From: Mytilus edulis
Taxonomy: Eukaryota; Mollusca; Bivalvia; Mytilida; Mytilidae
Assembly: GCF_963676685.1 (NCBI RefSeq)
Contig: NC_092351.1
Span: forward strand, 40,228,733 to 40,292,732
Reading direction: 5' to 3'
Length of the DNA: 64,000 bases
The notes below the pieces were generated by a model, which did no database searches, was not told where the DNA came from, and saw only the letters and a list, made by a program, of their open reading frames with translations. Below are positions 1 to 11,897 of the stretch, piece by piece. The translations under genes and the position numbers were made by a program. Numbering within the stretch: position 1 is the first letter of the stretch; each line of letters starts with the position of its first letter.

Positions 1-43
1 GCTAACTTATTGAAGTAATATCGGTATTCAGAAAACAATCGCA

Positions 44-221
44 ATGTATTGATTTTCTTCATAAGAAAATGCCTGTAACAAGTCAGGAATATGAAAGTTG
101 TTATCTATTCGTTTAATGTGTTTGAGAGTTTAATTTTGCCATTTGATTAGTGACTTTCCTTATTGAATTTTTCTCGGAGCTCGGTATTTCGTGATTTGAC
201 TTTTTGGTTGTGATTTTTACA
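44..221 (+). repeat. Dispersed repeat family A
   Basis: Copy of a roughly 200-bp dispersed repeat recognisable by 'aatgcctgta.caagtcagga' followed by 'ttgttatc.attcgttt'. Other copies lie near 10,855, 29,930, 36,040, 40,920 (reverse), 46,495, 56,610 and 63,715 (reverse). No coding capacity. Boundaries are approximate. Confidence 0.7.
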
Positions 222-317
222 CTTGAACTATATTTTCATAAATTTTAAACTCGAGTAAATAGAAGAAAATATTTATCCATATGTTCATTTTCTTTTTTCA
301 TTGCACAGAACTGGTCG

Positions 318-451
318 ATGGTTTGTCATTTATATTTTACATTTACAACGATTCTAGGAATTGTGTTTCTGACAGCTTTGTTTCAAATACTATATACAGC
401 TATACATTCACGTTTCCCTGCAACCAGTTTCTATGAGGCAGAGAGTTTTAA
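318..451 (+). CDS. Sulfotransferase exon 1 (signal anchor)
   Basis: Residues 1-44 plus two bases. Nine bases of 5'UTR follow an acceptor (ttgcacag, ending at 308). The exon encodes a short N-terminus and a hydrophobic run (TTILGIVFLTALFQILYTAI), then the stem. Donor gtgagt at 452. Confidence 0.85.
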
Positions 452-3400
452 GTGAGTATGAAATGTGTTCTTTATGATAGAGATGTCTACTCGGTTAAGA
501 ATTTCTTGACGAGAAATGTTTTGTTTAACCGAGCGGCGAGTACTCGCTGGAAAAATATCTACAAAATGGGGAATACATTTATGTACATTTGACTGACGAA
601 AGTGGAGAAACCAATGGGCAAATAACACATTCAACGGAGAAAAGTAAAAACAAAAAACAGACTTCACTGTAGCAAAACAACATGAAACAATTCAAACAAC
701 GTTAACAGTCAAAAATACACTTAACATCAAACTGAAATTGAGCAATACAAACTCTGGGAGAGAACTCAAGTTCTTTACAAAAGATCACAAAAGCATGTTT
801 GCGCACGACACAAGTCAGGAGCCTCTGGCGTTTGTATGTCTCGTAAGTTTTTTTTTTTTCAATTTTAGTTCATTTAAATGTTTTGGAGTTTAGGATGACT
901 TCCATTTTCACTGAACTAGTACACATTTTTATTTTTTTATTTAGGGCCAGCTGAGGCCCACCTCCGGGTGCGGGATTTTCTCGCTGCGTTGAAGGACCAT
1001 CAATGGCATTCGGCTGTAATCTGCTCTTTCGTTGGGTTGTTGTCTCTTTGACATATTCCGCATTTGCATTCTCAATTTTATTTCGAAGGATCAGCAGTTC
1101 CTGTTCCACTAATAACGCCAAAGATGGATATCCGGCCTGTTAAATTATGTTTAATGTGAAATTTAAAGGAGATAAAAATTTCAAGTTCAATTGTATAGAT
1201 GTGGTCTTCAAGCATTTTAGTCTCCAAAGTTTACATTATGTAGTGAGAAGACATCATTTACTCTCTAGAATATAATGTAAATGAACGTAGTATCAATAAA
1301 AACAAAACACTTCACAACAAAACATAACACATCACAATCATAAATGGCATACGACAGACAACACCATGACTGAAATGTCTTAATGAAATGATAAGTTTTA
1401 TATATAGTCTGGCCAATTCAGTGTATACTTTAACCGATTAACACTCTGAATAAAAGTCTTAAGTCAGAAAGGATTTTCATGTGAAGTTTGTATTTCAGTG
1501 ATTTAGTGTATATTTTTAATTTAATAACTTTATAACAAATGTGCTCAATTCTTATAATTTTCTACTTAAACATTTGCTGTGTTTTCCTTAAGTTCTTTAA
1601 CGTTCTTGAGACCGCCGGGTTTCAAATATATAGGGCATGGATATATCACATTGAATTGTTAACTTACATGACGGCTACACTCTACAGTTTCGAAAACATG
1701 GTCTTTTAAATAGTATCCAAGAGAAAAAAAAACAGAACAGACAATACACTTTCAAGTATTAGTAGATATGCAAATCGTAAAAGAAGTTATAAGTGTGCTT
1801 GATTCTTAATATTGTTTTTTTTTGTTTAGCAGTGCCCAGTGGTCAAAAGCAAATAACAGCTTAAAACAGACCGATCATCTTTGTCCTCAAGGATATAGTA
1901 ACTCGACTGAAGATTTACTTTGTATGGTATATATCTTTATATTAAATAAAATTGAGAATGGAAATGGGAAAAATGTATTTGAAAGAAAGCAATTTTTTAT
2001 TATGATATATCATATTTTAATTCAATTGGAAAATCTGGCAAAACATCGATGATCGCAAAATATTATAAAACAACTTGCAGCGAAGACATATTAGAAACCA
2101 ACTTAAATCGTAGATAAATGAAATGCATGACCAGACTATATACTGAAGAATGTATTCAATAGTTATCAAAGGTACCAGGATTATAATTTACTCTTACTAC
2201 ATCATTTTTGGTTATTGTGTATTATGATTGCTGCCTAATCGACGTTTAACCGACATCTCATTTTATTTGTATAAGACAAATTCTATGAAACACATTTCAG
2301 ATATTACCTCAATTTGAGAAACAGTATAAGAATCCTTGCTGGCATTCATCTACTGGGAAACTGATGTGTCTTCCGTATTTTATTCAAATAGGTGTCACGA
2401 AATGCGGAACCAGTGACATGTTTCATTCATTAAAGAGACACCCGGATGTAGCACACCTTCCTGCTGTCAAGGAGATCAACTTCTTCAACATTAGACATTA
2501 TTATAGTATGTATAAATGACATAGAGAATGATTTTATTGTAAAGTCTCCGATGTACTTATATTCCTATAAAAGCTACAAACGCATGATTTCTTTTTGATT
2601 TTTTTGATTTTTTATAGCACCTGGTCGATAACGCTACTGAAGACTTATCAATCGCCGGTTTCATCAGCTCAGTAGTCTGTACTTCGTTACTGACATCATT
2701 TGTTACAAACCCCTTTAAAGTAATATACATATCATTATTGCTTTGTTCACGCTGTGCCGGTTTTTTTACGTACTAGTTCACAAGGCAACCGTCCGCAGGA
2801 ATACAATGCACCTTACACAGACATATTGTTCAGACTTTAAGTCAATCAGCTTTTGCTCTCACTCCTCTATGAATGTCGCTTGCTTAGTCGAAAAGCAGCA
2901 AATACCATGTTTGAAGGCCTTGGTTTGACCTACCCGGGTTCGAACCTACAACATCCCGCACTGGAGGCGAGCACGCTACCACGAAACCAACGAGGCGGCC
3001 ATTAGTAAAATTAAGGGGACAACAAACAAAGACGGACCTTAAGTCGATGATACACAGACACTACTATGATCAAAAGAAAGAAGAAAAACAAACAACGGAC
3101 CACTAAAGTGAAGCAAGATTAATGCTTCAGGAAATGAGTCTTATAAAAAAATCTTACACAGGCGTTCAAATAATTTAATCATTTTTATCCCGGTTCCATT
3201 GATATTTCTTAAAATGTTTTAATACTTTTCGTCACTACCAAATTTGCAGAAAAATTATAATTAGATTGTGAAAGTAAATTTTTGTTCTTTTTTATTAGAA
3301 AATAGTCAAGATGGCCCATACCAAACGTTTCAACAATATGTAGATAAATTTAGAAGGGCAGCAAAATATATCCAAGAACAAAGGCATTCAATAACGGGTA

Positions 3401-5113
3401 GGTGTATTTTTGGATGAGGTTGTTCTTAACGCCACATTAGCACGTGGTGGTTATATCGTTGCGATGGTATTAGCCTATTTATAATCATGCACCTATGTTT
3501 TGATGTTACACTTTTGTTTCAGATCAGGTTGAAGGTTAGTATTTATTACAACGTTAAAACCCGCTGCATTTGTTTGCACCTGTCCTATGTTGTTTAGTGG
3601 TTATCGTTTGTTGATGTGGTTCACAAGTGTTTCTAGTTTCTCGTGTTGTATATATATTAGACTGTTGGTGTTCCTGTTTGAATGGTTTTAGACAAGTAGT
3701 TTATATAGGCCTTCATAGCTTGTGGTTCGGAGCGAGACAAGGCTCCGTGTTGAAGGCCGTACTTTGACTAATAAGGGTTTACTTTTTAAAAACTGTGAAA
3801 TGGATGGAGAGTTGTCTAATTAGGTTTTTCCACTTTTCTGTGGAAAGACCTATTGTATTTGTTCTGATTATTATTTTTTTTTCCGCCAAATTTTGTTCTT
3901 GCGATAAATGTTTGTTTCTCAAGATTTCGCTTAGATATTTCTCATATTGTATCGTATAGTTTATACGTTTTTAAATTTCACCCTGCTAAGCCGAACCATT
4001 TTCTTTGTAAGAGTTATCTCCCTCTTCACTGTTTATGATCTGTGTGCATCTCCTTCGTAACAAAAAAGATAGCGACAAAATTCTTTTTTCAAATTGTTAT
4101 CATGATGTATACATGCAACTTATTGTGATTTATCAACCAAAGTTCGCCATCCTCAGACACTACCCCCCCCCCTCTTTTTTTCTTGGTTTCTTTCTTTTTG
4201 GAGGAACCCCATTTCGCCTTGAAGTTCAGTTCTGTACATTTTAATTTTAAAAATGAAATCCTTCTTATAAACAAACGTCTACAATAGAAATTCATCCCGG
4301 CAAAAATCTGCTCCAATTCATGTGTTTTCTGAAATTAATGGAAGAACGATTTGTTAGAATACTAAAATAACAGCAGCATGTTTGTGTGAATGCATTAAAC
4401 GTCAAAAGTTAACCTGTAAAAATATATAAAATGAATCAAGAAAAAAGCATTCCCGTTACGTGCGGTGCGCTTGAAATTCAATGACGTAAAAAATGGCTCC
4501 TAAATTCGTAAATATAGCTGAATTCCTACAATCAAATTTCCAAACATGCAGTAAAATATAAGTCTGTGCTTCCGTAAACATGTGAACGTAAGATGCATGT
4601 ATGATCCATCATCAATGACCTGTATATAATAAAACCAATAGTGATCGTGTTTCTCCGATCAATACACATGTGCTCTGTTCAACGGTCTCCTCTGAAAAGA
4701 AATTATTTAATAAACTCCAGACATATATATTTGAACGTCACGTGACTTCAAAACACCCTTGCGCGCGCAGACCTAACATTCCATATCCTAAAATAGAATG
4801 TGAAACTTCCAAGACAAAATCTTACACAGTTAGTTTTTTTTTTTCTACAAGTTCGAACAAAATGTAAACAGCATGTAAAAGATCCACGAAGTACGAGTTC
4901 CAATATAAAATAGAGTAAATTTAAAATAAAAGAAGATGTAAGGACTTTTATTCTTTAGGATATCCTTAGGCTGTCTGTTTGAGAGTGCAAGATGTATAAG
5001 TACGCAGCCACGTCGTCGGTCAGAATATTGACTTTAAGTCCTAGGCCTAGCTAAGAGAGGGAGAGTGCCATGCAGACTTCCAATTAATTAATCAATCAAT
5101 CAATCAATCTATT

Positions 5114-5163
<50 letters not shown>

Positions 5164-8100
5164 CCAACCAACCAATCAACTAATCAATAAATCTGTTTAA
5201 TACGGGTTCCAAGATCGCATTAGTTTCTTTTTTGCTTGTTCAAAGAGACCCTATCCCATGGGTTTAATTTGTATATTAGCCAACCAACCAATCTCAATCA
5301 ATGGGTTTAATTAGTAATCCAGTCAACCAACCAATCAATCAATCAATCAATCAAAAAATCAATTATTCATGTTTTGGAGGGGAAAGACCATCTAACAATT
5401 GTTTAACAATTGATTTATATTTGTCATTTGTTATACTAATTGAAACTTCATGTTATTTTTGCTGTATGTGCTGTATGTGCTTTCAAAACTACTATTTATT
5501 TGTTTCTCCTTTGTAGGCGAATTTTCTGTGAGATATATAGAAATGAACTGGTGGAAACTATTGCCTCAAAATAGAGGTAGACCGACGCCTATTGCCATAA
5601 TTGCGGATACTATTAAACATATCTTACCTAATGTCAAACTGCTTATAAGTCTTCGAGACCCGGTTGAAAGGTAAATAGTTATAAAAAGGTAAAATTTGCA
5701 ATCTGCAATTTCTTTTTTTGTGAACTAATTCAGACCGTTGGTTTTCTAGTTTAAACTGTTTCACATTTGTCTTGTCGTGGCCTTTTTAGCTGACAATGCG
5801 GTATAGGTTTTACTCATTGTTGAATGCATACGGTGACTTATAGTTATTACGTTTTTCTTTGTATAATGTCGATCTTTTGTCGACTCAATATGAGAGGGGT
5901 TTTTTTTTCTTTCTGAATATGCTTATAAAAATAACAACAAATCAATTTGCTTATGCATATTGCGATATGTTAGAAATAAAGAAAGATAGAGAGAAAAATA
6001 AATACTATAATGCAGTATAATGAAATTAGTTCTGTTCTCATAAATCCTATGCTTCCAAATATTTGTTTTTTCGCGTTCCCGATGAGGGTAAATCTAAAAT
6101 ACTGATTTTGTGACGTTCCAACGAGTATTACTATTCTGACACGTTCCTTTTGCAGTCTATAGCCAAATCTTTAAAATTCAGCTACGCATTTCTTTTTGTG
6201 TACACAAAATCCTTTATATAATTATAAGATAAAACAAAGAAAACAATACAAAGGATGAACACTGACAAAAAAATCAACTTTCATCATGTTATTCGTCAGT
6301 ATAAAAGTATTTGTTTCATACAGCATTAGTTTTAAAGCTCTGATTACTTTCACGGATTTGGCTATACTTATTGGAACTTTTGGATTATATAGCTCTTCAT
6401 CTTTTATATAAGATTTGAATTTCCAAATTTTTTTGCCACGAGCATCACTGAAGAGACATGAATTGTCTAAATGCGCATCTGGTGCAGAAAAAATGGTACC
6501 GGTAATGTTATTTATAGACATCGGCTATATTATTATGTTTTAAGATCGCAGTCGTTCTACTATTACACGAAAAGGAAATGGAAGAAAGAGGATGTGGAGC
6601 CATTCGAAACTTTTCTTTATCCAGCAATCAGCAAGATAAGAGAATGTATAAAGGAAAAGTCGGAATTTGGATGCATCATGGAAAACGAACTTAAGGTAAA
6701 TTTATATGTGATTACAGCCGATTGCATTGAATGTGCAGCTAAAGGTAATGTCTTTGGTTAGCTTGCTTGCTAGCTGAACCGTGAAGTCATTTTTATGTTA
6801 GGTAAACTACCCGTCTTTACGAGTAGACTAGTCCGACAGATAACCAATCTATCTGACCGTTGGACTATGCTTGTTCGAAAAGAGGGTAGTATACCTTACC
6901 TAATAATGACTTAACGGTTTAGGTATCAAGCAAGCAAAGATATAGCCTTTAGCTGACCACGGCATGGCTAAAAAAGAATAAAAAAAAACCAGACAAACAA
7001 GAGTACACAATTCACAAACAAGGAAAACACATATTCCCCCAAAACGTGGGGTGATCTCTGGAAGGGTAAGCAGACTCTTTTTAACGTGTGACTTCCGTCG
7101 TGTTTATAATGATATACAAACTCGGTTATTAGTTTAATTCGGTATGTCACTTTCGGGAAAAGGGGACGTTACATAACTAAATGAACTTATCGCTATCATT
7201 TGTGAATCGGATATTCCGTAACGGTCAATGCAACCAACTCATGATGGCTTCTATAAATCTACAAAAAATCTACAAACGGATGATTCCAACTTAACCACTT
7301 GGAACTCTTGGTTTAATAGCTGCCTTGTAAGCAGATATCATGATAAGAAATACAAGACCTGGAGTACCTATCAATTAGGTAAAATATACTCCGTATGCAG
7401 GCGCTGCTGGAATGTTTCTACATAAAATCGGAACCTGCACAATTGGGGAGCTGAAATCAACACTTTTGTGATAATTATTTCTTTTTACACGATCGGTATT
7501 GTCAATTTCTAGATGTAAGTCAAGAAATGTGACAGACCTGTAGCTGTTGTATCTTTTATTTCAAGTTCGATGGGATAAATGCATTCAACCTAATCACGAA
7601 ATTTTGAATTATCTAGTGAGAGAAAACCATTTATGAAGCGGAAAGTAAAGTTAAAGGATACTACAATCTTTTTTTTCTTTCCTCCTTCGAAGTTCATATA
7701 AGCAGTCAGCCCCAAATGAATAAAGTAATAAGTCGACAGGAAGTTGGTTTCTTTGCGAATGATGATTGTTTGTGTTGAAAAACACGACTTCCAAATGTAA
7801 AAATATATTGACTGTCAAGAAATCAAGCTTCTTGATAATAACAACTGACCAAAGGTACCAGGCTTATAATTTGTGTAAAAAGATATCCAAAAATAAGATT
7901 GATTAAATTTAACCCGACTTAGAGATATAAATATAAATTGGACAGCCACAACTGACGTATACTATTATGAATATATGGTGGAACATCATATTCTAGACTA
8001 TAATGTGTAAGTCAAACTTAATATATTTATCCACGTTTTACAGTTTTATTAAATCACAAACTTATTTTAATGTTTGACGTTCAGGAAGGTTTGAGGTGGA

Positions 8101-9378
8101 GAGTTTCTGTCACTTTTCTATTGGAAGCTTTATATGTCTACTACATAAAACGATGGATGTCTGTTTTCCAAAGGGACCAGTTTCTGGTGATACCATTTGA
8201 AGAATACAGAGACAACAAATTTGAGACAATGAATAGAATTTTTTCATTTTTTGAAATAAGTAAGTATAATTTGTTAATACTTTATATTGAATAAGTTAAA
8301 CATGGTATTTACTTCGGACACAATGTAAATTGCAAAAAGGAATATATGATAGTTCAAAAATCATCAGAGAACTTAATTCTTTAGTTTAATTGTAGAAACG
8401 CGTTTCATCTACATAAAACCAGTTGAGGCTCTCGAATCGAAAAAAAATACATAAAGCACAAGCCTCAACGACAGTTTTATGATTATTTAATTTTTTTCTT
8501 CTTAAAGTGTCCTTTACCAAGTCATGAAAATGACCATTGTTTATATAGTTCGTTTCTGTGTTTGTTACATTTTAATGTTGTGTTTCTGTTGTGTCGTAGT
8601 TCTCTTATATTTGATGTGTCTCTCTCAGTTTTAGTTTGTAACCCGGATTTGTTTTTTTTTTCTCAATCGATTTATGAATTTCGAACAGCGGTATACTACT
8701 GTTGCCTTTATTTATACATATTAAGAACGGTAACAGAATCCACAAATAAGCTCTAACTGTAGAAGGAATGTTTGTTTTGGTCGGTATATATCGTGGTTCT
8801 TTTTTTACTGTAGAGATATCATCTGAACATAGACCTCAGTACATTCCAACAAATTGTTATATTCTTTATATTTGGTAATTGATCGGACTGATAGGCGAAA
8901 CATACCAAATGGAAAGTCAAACTCATAAGTCGACAACGAACCGACAATACCATGGAAAATAAAACTACAACAAAAATCGACGAAGAGATCTACAACAGTA
9001 TACAAAACACAAAAAAAAAATAGAGACTGCGAAACACGAACCCATCAAAAACCAGGATAGATCTCAAATGAACTGGAAAGGTAATCAGATCCTGTTCAAC
9101 AAAAATGTAATGAAGGTCGTATGGTATTAATAATTATTGTTTTCAATTTGTTTTACTTAATTTTAGGACAACTGAATAGGACGGAAATGGTTCAAAGAAA
9201 TATACTGAAAAAGAGAATCGTTAATAAAGGACCTAGCCCAATTTACACTCCTTTAACAGAAAAAGCAAGGACTATGTTGTACGAGTTTTATGAACCGTAT
9301 AATAAAATGTTGAACGATTATTTAAATGATTCTTTCACTTATCGGTGGAAAAAGAGCCGTATGAAAGTTACAAATTAA
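318..9378 (+). CDS. Carbohydrate sulfotransferase, CHST15-like, complete 8-exon gene
   Basis: Predicted Golgi enzyme that transfers sulfate from PAPS to a glycosaminoglycan sugar; the closest family is CHST15 (GalNAc-4-sulfate 6-O-sulfotransferase). Exons 318-451, 1830-1926, 2301-2505, 3299-3397, 5517-5670, 6518-6695, 8085-8259 and 9167-9378 join with consistent phases and GT/AG borders to 417 codons plus TAA. Residues 5-27 form a hydrophobic signal anchor (type II). The 5'-phosphosulfate-binding loop is GVTKCGTSD at 108-116, with Lys111 as the expected PAPS contact. The 3'-phosphate motif region is LISLRDPVER at 221-230. The C-terminal block (EFYEPYNKMLNDYL, near 390-403) is typical of the CHST15 group. 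The start is the first ATG of a clean exon just before the anchor. A splice acceptor at 307-308 suggests an upstream 5'UTR exon. Exact substrate and orthology are not provable here; bivalves are known to carry several paralogues. Confidence 0.92.
780..1115 (+). repeat. Dispersed repeat family B (in sulfotransferase intron 1)
   Basis: Contains 'agtcaggagcctctggcg', then 'gggccagctgaggcccacc' and 'tgttgtctctttgacatatt'. The same modules occur at 26,040-26,620 (longer) and 53,218-53,395 (reverse). Confidence 0.7.
1830..1926 (+). CDS. Sulfotransferase exon 2 (stem)
   Basis: Residues 45-77, lumenal stem with two N-glycosylation sequons (NNS, NST) and Cys residues. Acceptor tttgtttag, donor gtatat. 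The phase matches both neighbours. Confidence 0.85.
2301..2505 (+). CDS. Sulfotransferase exon 3 (5'-PSB loop)
   Basis: Residues 78-145. Starts the catalytic domain (CLPYFIQIGVTKCGTSD) with the PAPS 5'-phosphosulfate loop, followed by HPDV and KEINFF, the usual continuation in this family. Acceptor cacatttcag, donor gtatgt. Confidence 0.93.
2745..3001 (-). repeat. tRNA-derived SINE (intron 3)
   Basis: Read on the - strand, the head near 2,922-3,001 resembles a tRNA: an A-box-like 'TGGTTTCGTGGTAGCG', a paired anticodon-like stem (CTCGC/GCGGG) and a B box GGTTCGAACCC. The acceptor and T stems do not pair well, so it is a SINE promoter head rather than a working tRNA. The body extends down to about 2,745. 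Confidence 0.65.
3299..3397 (+). CDS. Sulfotransferase exon 4
   Basis: Residues 146-178, the less conserved segment between the two PAPS motifs (contains DGPYQTFQQYVDKF). Acceptor ttttattag, donor gtaggt; starts and ends in phase with exons 3 and 5. Confidence 0.85.
3545..3830 (+). repeat. Repeat related to the RT-element tail (family C')
   Basis: Carries 'cgttaaaacccgctgcat', 'gcacctgtcctatgttg', 'ttgaaggccgtactttgac' and a 'gagttgtctaatt' end. It is a diverged relative of the tail at 37,097-37,811; close sister copies are at 9,955-10,295 and 24,088-24,205. Confidence 0.6.
4960..5190 (+). repeat. SINE-like fragment ending in (AATC)n
   Basis: The segment 'gtataagtacgcagccacgtc...gagagtgccatgc' matches part of the element at 47,282-47,722. 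It is followed by about 90 bp of (AATC)n, the usual kind of tail on molluscan SINEs. Confidence 0.6.
5281..5362 (+). repeat. Second (AATC)/(AACC) stretch
   Basis: Short tetranucleotide repeat of the same kind as at 5,090-5,180, probably a second tail or a duplicated one. Confidence 0.6.
5517..5670 (+). CDS. Sulfotransferase exon 5 (3'-PB motif)
   Basis: Residues 179-229 plus two bases. Begins with the family's 'GE' element (GEFSVRY) and ends in LLISLRDPVER, the 3'-phosphate-binding motif. Acceptor ttgtag, donor gtaaat. Confidence 0.93.
6340..6512 (+). repeat. Dispersed repeat family G next to exon 6
   Basis: Matches 41,690-41,890: 'cggatttggctatact', 'agctcttcatctt', 'gagcatcactgaagagacat', 'aatgcgcatctggtgca'. 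It ends within a few bases of the acceptor of sulfotransferase exon 6. Confidence 0.7.
6518..6695 (+). CDS. Sulfotransferase exon 6
   Basis: Residues 230-289. The junction reads VER-HRLYYYVLRSQ, whereas the family normally has VER directly before LYSDY, so two extra residues are present. The acceptor (tttatag) sits at the very end of a family G repeat copy. Donor gtaaat. Confidence 0.85.
8085..8259 (+). CDS. Sulfotransferase exon 7
   Basis: Residues 290-347, including LEALYVYYIKRWMSVF and DQFLVIPFEEY, the usual helix and strand that follow in sulfotransferase folds. Acceptor gttcag, donor gtaagt. Confidence 0.92.
8540..8740 (+). repeat. Dispersed repeat family F
   Basis: Contains 'acattttaatgttgtgtttc...agcggtatactactgttgcc'. 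Copies at 14,265-14,445 (reverse), 15,110-15,330 (reverse), 52,160-52,445 and 63,555-63,690 (reverse). Confidence 0.65.
9167..9378 (+). CDS. Sulfotransferase exon 8 (terminal)
   Basis: Residues 348-417 and stop TAA at 9376-9378. Carries the family's C-terminal block (EKARTMLYEFYEPYN...LNDYL) and ends in a basic tail. Acceptor ttaattttag. Confidence 0.93.
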
Positions 9379-11398
9379 AGTATACATGAAAGTGTTCTAT
9401 ATTTGTGTATTGTTTTATTACTGCTATCATTTATTATCATAGCTATGTGTTTTGTGCATTAATATAGTAAACTAATTGGGAAAAAATATTTGTTTTAGAT
9501 GCACAAAAATTATCAGGATACTTTAAACACCAGAAAGACTACATCGTCGAATATAAGTCCGGGTGCTAGAAATTAGAAAAAAATTTAGATCGGTAGAGGT
9601 TTTTTATTAGTTGTTTCATGTAGTTTACTCCAAAATTAATGAACATACGCATGCAATTTATGAATTTTCTTTTTTCGATTAGTATTATATTGAATAAACA
9701 CTTGGAAAATATCATGCGTTCGAAGCAAATACCGGTGTTTACTTTCAACATGAACATTAAAACTCGAAGCAAAGAATGAATGTAATATTTTATTAACTGT
9801 GCATTTGCATTCAGATATCGCAGATCAAATTTATTCGTTTATAGTGTATTAATGTACGTTTTTTGATTGAGTTGAGCATGCCAATTGATATTTTATCGTG
9901 TGCTTTTCTATGTTGTGATGTTATGCTATTGTTTCAGAAAAAGGGAGAAGGTTTGGATCCATTAAAACGTTTAATCCCGCTGCAAATGTTTGCACCTGTC
10001 CTAAGTCAGGAATCTGATGTACAGTAGTTGTCGTTTGTTTATGTAATTTATACGTGTTTCTCGTTTTTCGTTTTTTTTTTTTTTTCTTTATTTTATATAG
10101 ATTAGACCGTTGGTTTTCCCGTTTGAATGGTTTTACACTAGTAATTTTGGAGCCCTTTAAAGCTTGTTGTTAGGTGTGAGCCAAGGCCCCGTGTTGAAGG
10201 CCGTACATTGAACTATAATGGTTTACTTTTTTTAAATTATTTGGATGGAGAGTTGTCTCATTGGCACTCACACCACATCTTCCTATATCTATGTATAGAA
10301 GAATACGTGTGGTCTTATTTGAATAAAGAAAACATAACATGAATATCAAAATTCATCTACAATAGATTCTTTGTTAATCTGTGGACCAGACAATTAAGAG
10401 TTTGATAAAAGTATTTATAAATCATGTCAGTACCGAAATGCAGAGAAAGTGGTCGGTACAGGTGTATTATAAAAGAGGGACGAAAGATAATAGGCGGATA
10501 ACCAGAGGGATAGTCAAACTCATAGATTGAAAATAAAACTGACAAAGCTACAGTTAAAAATAAAAAGACAAACAGACAAATAATAGAAACAGTTTCAATT
10601 GTTTTTACTTTTCACTCACATCTTAAAACTTCAAGGTTAGCTGGTTCTGACCGAATAATCTAAACAATAACAAGTAAACATATATCCAGATCTATGCAGC
10701 ATGATTTAATACCGCAACAATATTAATACTGTTAAATTATTGAAAATTGATCGTGAATGTGCCATTAGTCACTGCCAAGTTCGGTTGTTTTAGACAAACA
10801 GATATTTCAACTAAGATGTCTTTTTGTTTTGTTAACGCATCGTTATTAATAAGATGGAATTTGATGCGACTGTCATACAAGTGAGAGGTTTAGCTAGCTA
10901 TAAAACCAGGTTGAATCCACCATTTTCACATAGGGAAATGCCTGTACCAAGTCAGGAATATGAAAATTGTTATCAATTCGTTTGATGTGTTTTATCTTTT
11001 GATTTTGCCTTTTGGTTAGGTCTTTCCGTTTTGCATTTTTCGCGGTATTTCTTGGATTTTACTTTTTTTCAATCATTGATTTGTAAGATTTAATGCAGAA
11101 CATAAATTATGATCAATAAATAATTCGTTTTTTTTTTTACATCCTTCATTTTTTTGTCTCTTTTGCTGAAAAGGAATAAGCGGATATCAAAATAGATTTC
11201 TTGCAAATCTGTTTTAAAAGATAATGCCATATTAATACACCAGACATGTAGGCTTTGTGTCCCATCTCTTTTCGTGAAATATCTGTATTGTGTACGAAGA
11301 GTGATATATCTAAACAGGAGACGTTTATGCACTCGGATTCGTTCCTATTAGACTTCATATGATTCCCCCAAATTTATAAACTCTGGCCTCTAATATTC
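9379..11398. other. Intergenic, mostly repeats
   Basis: No gene seen. Holds a family C' repeat (9,955-10,295), a family H repeat (about 10,465-10,590, 'agagggacgaaagata...gtcaaactcatagattga') and a full family A copy (10,855-11,065). Lies between two convergent genes; no clear poly(A) signal for the sulfotransferase was identified. Confidence 0.6.
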
Positions 11399-11404
11399 TT
11401 TATT
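11399..11404 (-). promoter_or_regulatory. Candidate poly(A) signal of the transmembrane gene
   Basis: AATAAA on the - strand about 215 nt after the stop codon at 11,619. A hexamer in AT-rich DNA is weak evidence. Confidence 0.35.
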
Positions 11405-11618
11405 TTCTTATTTATAGAAAGATACCTCAAATATTTGCTATATGCTAATCTTTTTGCACGTAGACGATAGTTTTTGGACCTAACTGAAAATGGTTTGCAT
11501 AAATATGCACGTTCATAGCATGATTGTCTTGACCAGGGTTTGTTGGTGCCGATTCTCTTAGAGAATTGTCAGAACTTACAGATATATCTGTAGATCTGCT
11601 ATTGTTACTATCATTACT

Positions 11619-11897
11619 TTACTCGCTTTCGTCACTTTTTCTGCTCTCGTTGCTTAGATCACTTCCCTGACTCTCTCTTGTACTGTACGAATCCCTATTT
11701 TCAAACCTTTCATCATGTACATTGTCTTTGTTTTCCATATAATTGCTTTTAAAAGGTAAATTTTCATTGCCTTGTTCACTTCCATTCTCTCTGTCTGTAT
11801 TCAACTCTTTTAGGCTCATCTTTTCATTAATACCTCTTTCTGGTGTCGACATACAGTCATCGTTATTGGCTTCAATATCTATATCAACAGCAGTCAT
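11619..11897 (-). CDS. TM-gene terminal exon
   Basis: 92 codons and stop TAA. Very acidic and polar (NTDRENGSEQGNENLPF, SNYMENKDN, SDLSNESRKSDESE), probably disordered. Acceptor ttattctag. Confidence 0.8.
   Translation of the reverse strand: MTAVDIDIEANNDDCMSTPERGINEKMSLKELNTDRENGSEQGNENLPFKSNYMENKDNVHDERFENRDSYSTRESQGSDLSNESRKSDESE

Noticed and set aside
2922..3001. Functional tRNA gene on the - strand
   Set aside because: A and B boxes and an anticodon-like stem are present, but the acceptor and T stems do not pair properly and a SINE body follows.
5090..5362. CRISPR-like or regulatory tandem array
   Set aside because: Simple (AATC)n tails of SINE type in a eukaryotic intron.
11090..11358. 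Overlapping 80- and 70-codon ORFs downstream of the TM gene
   Set aside because: No splice context, no recognisable motif, overlapping frames in AT-rich DNA.
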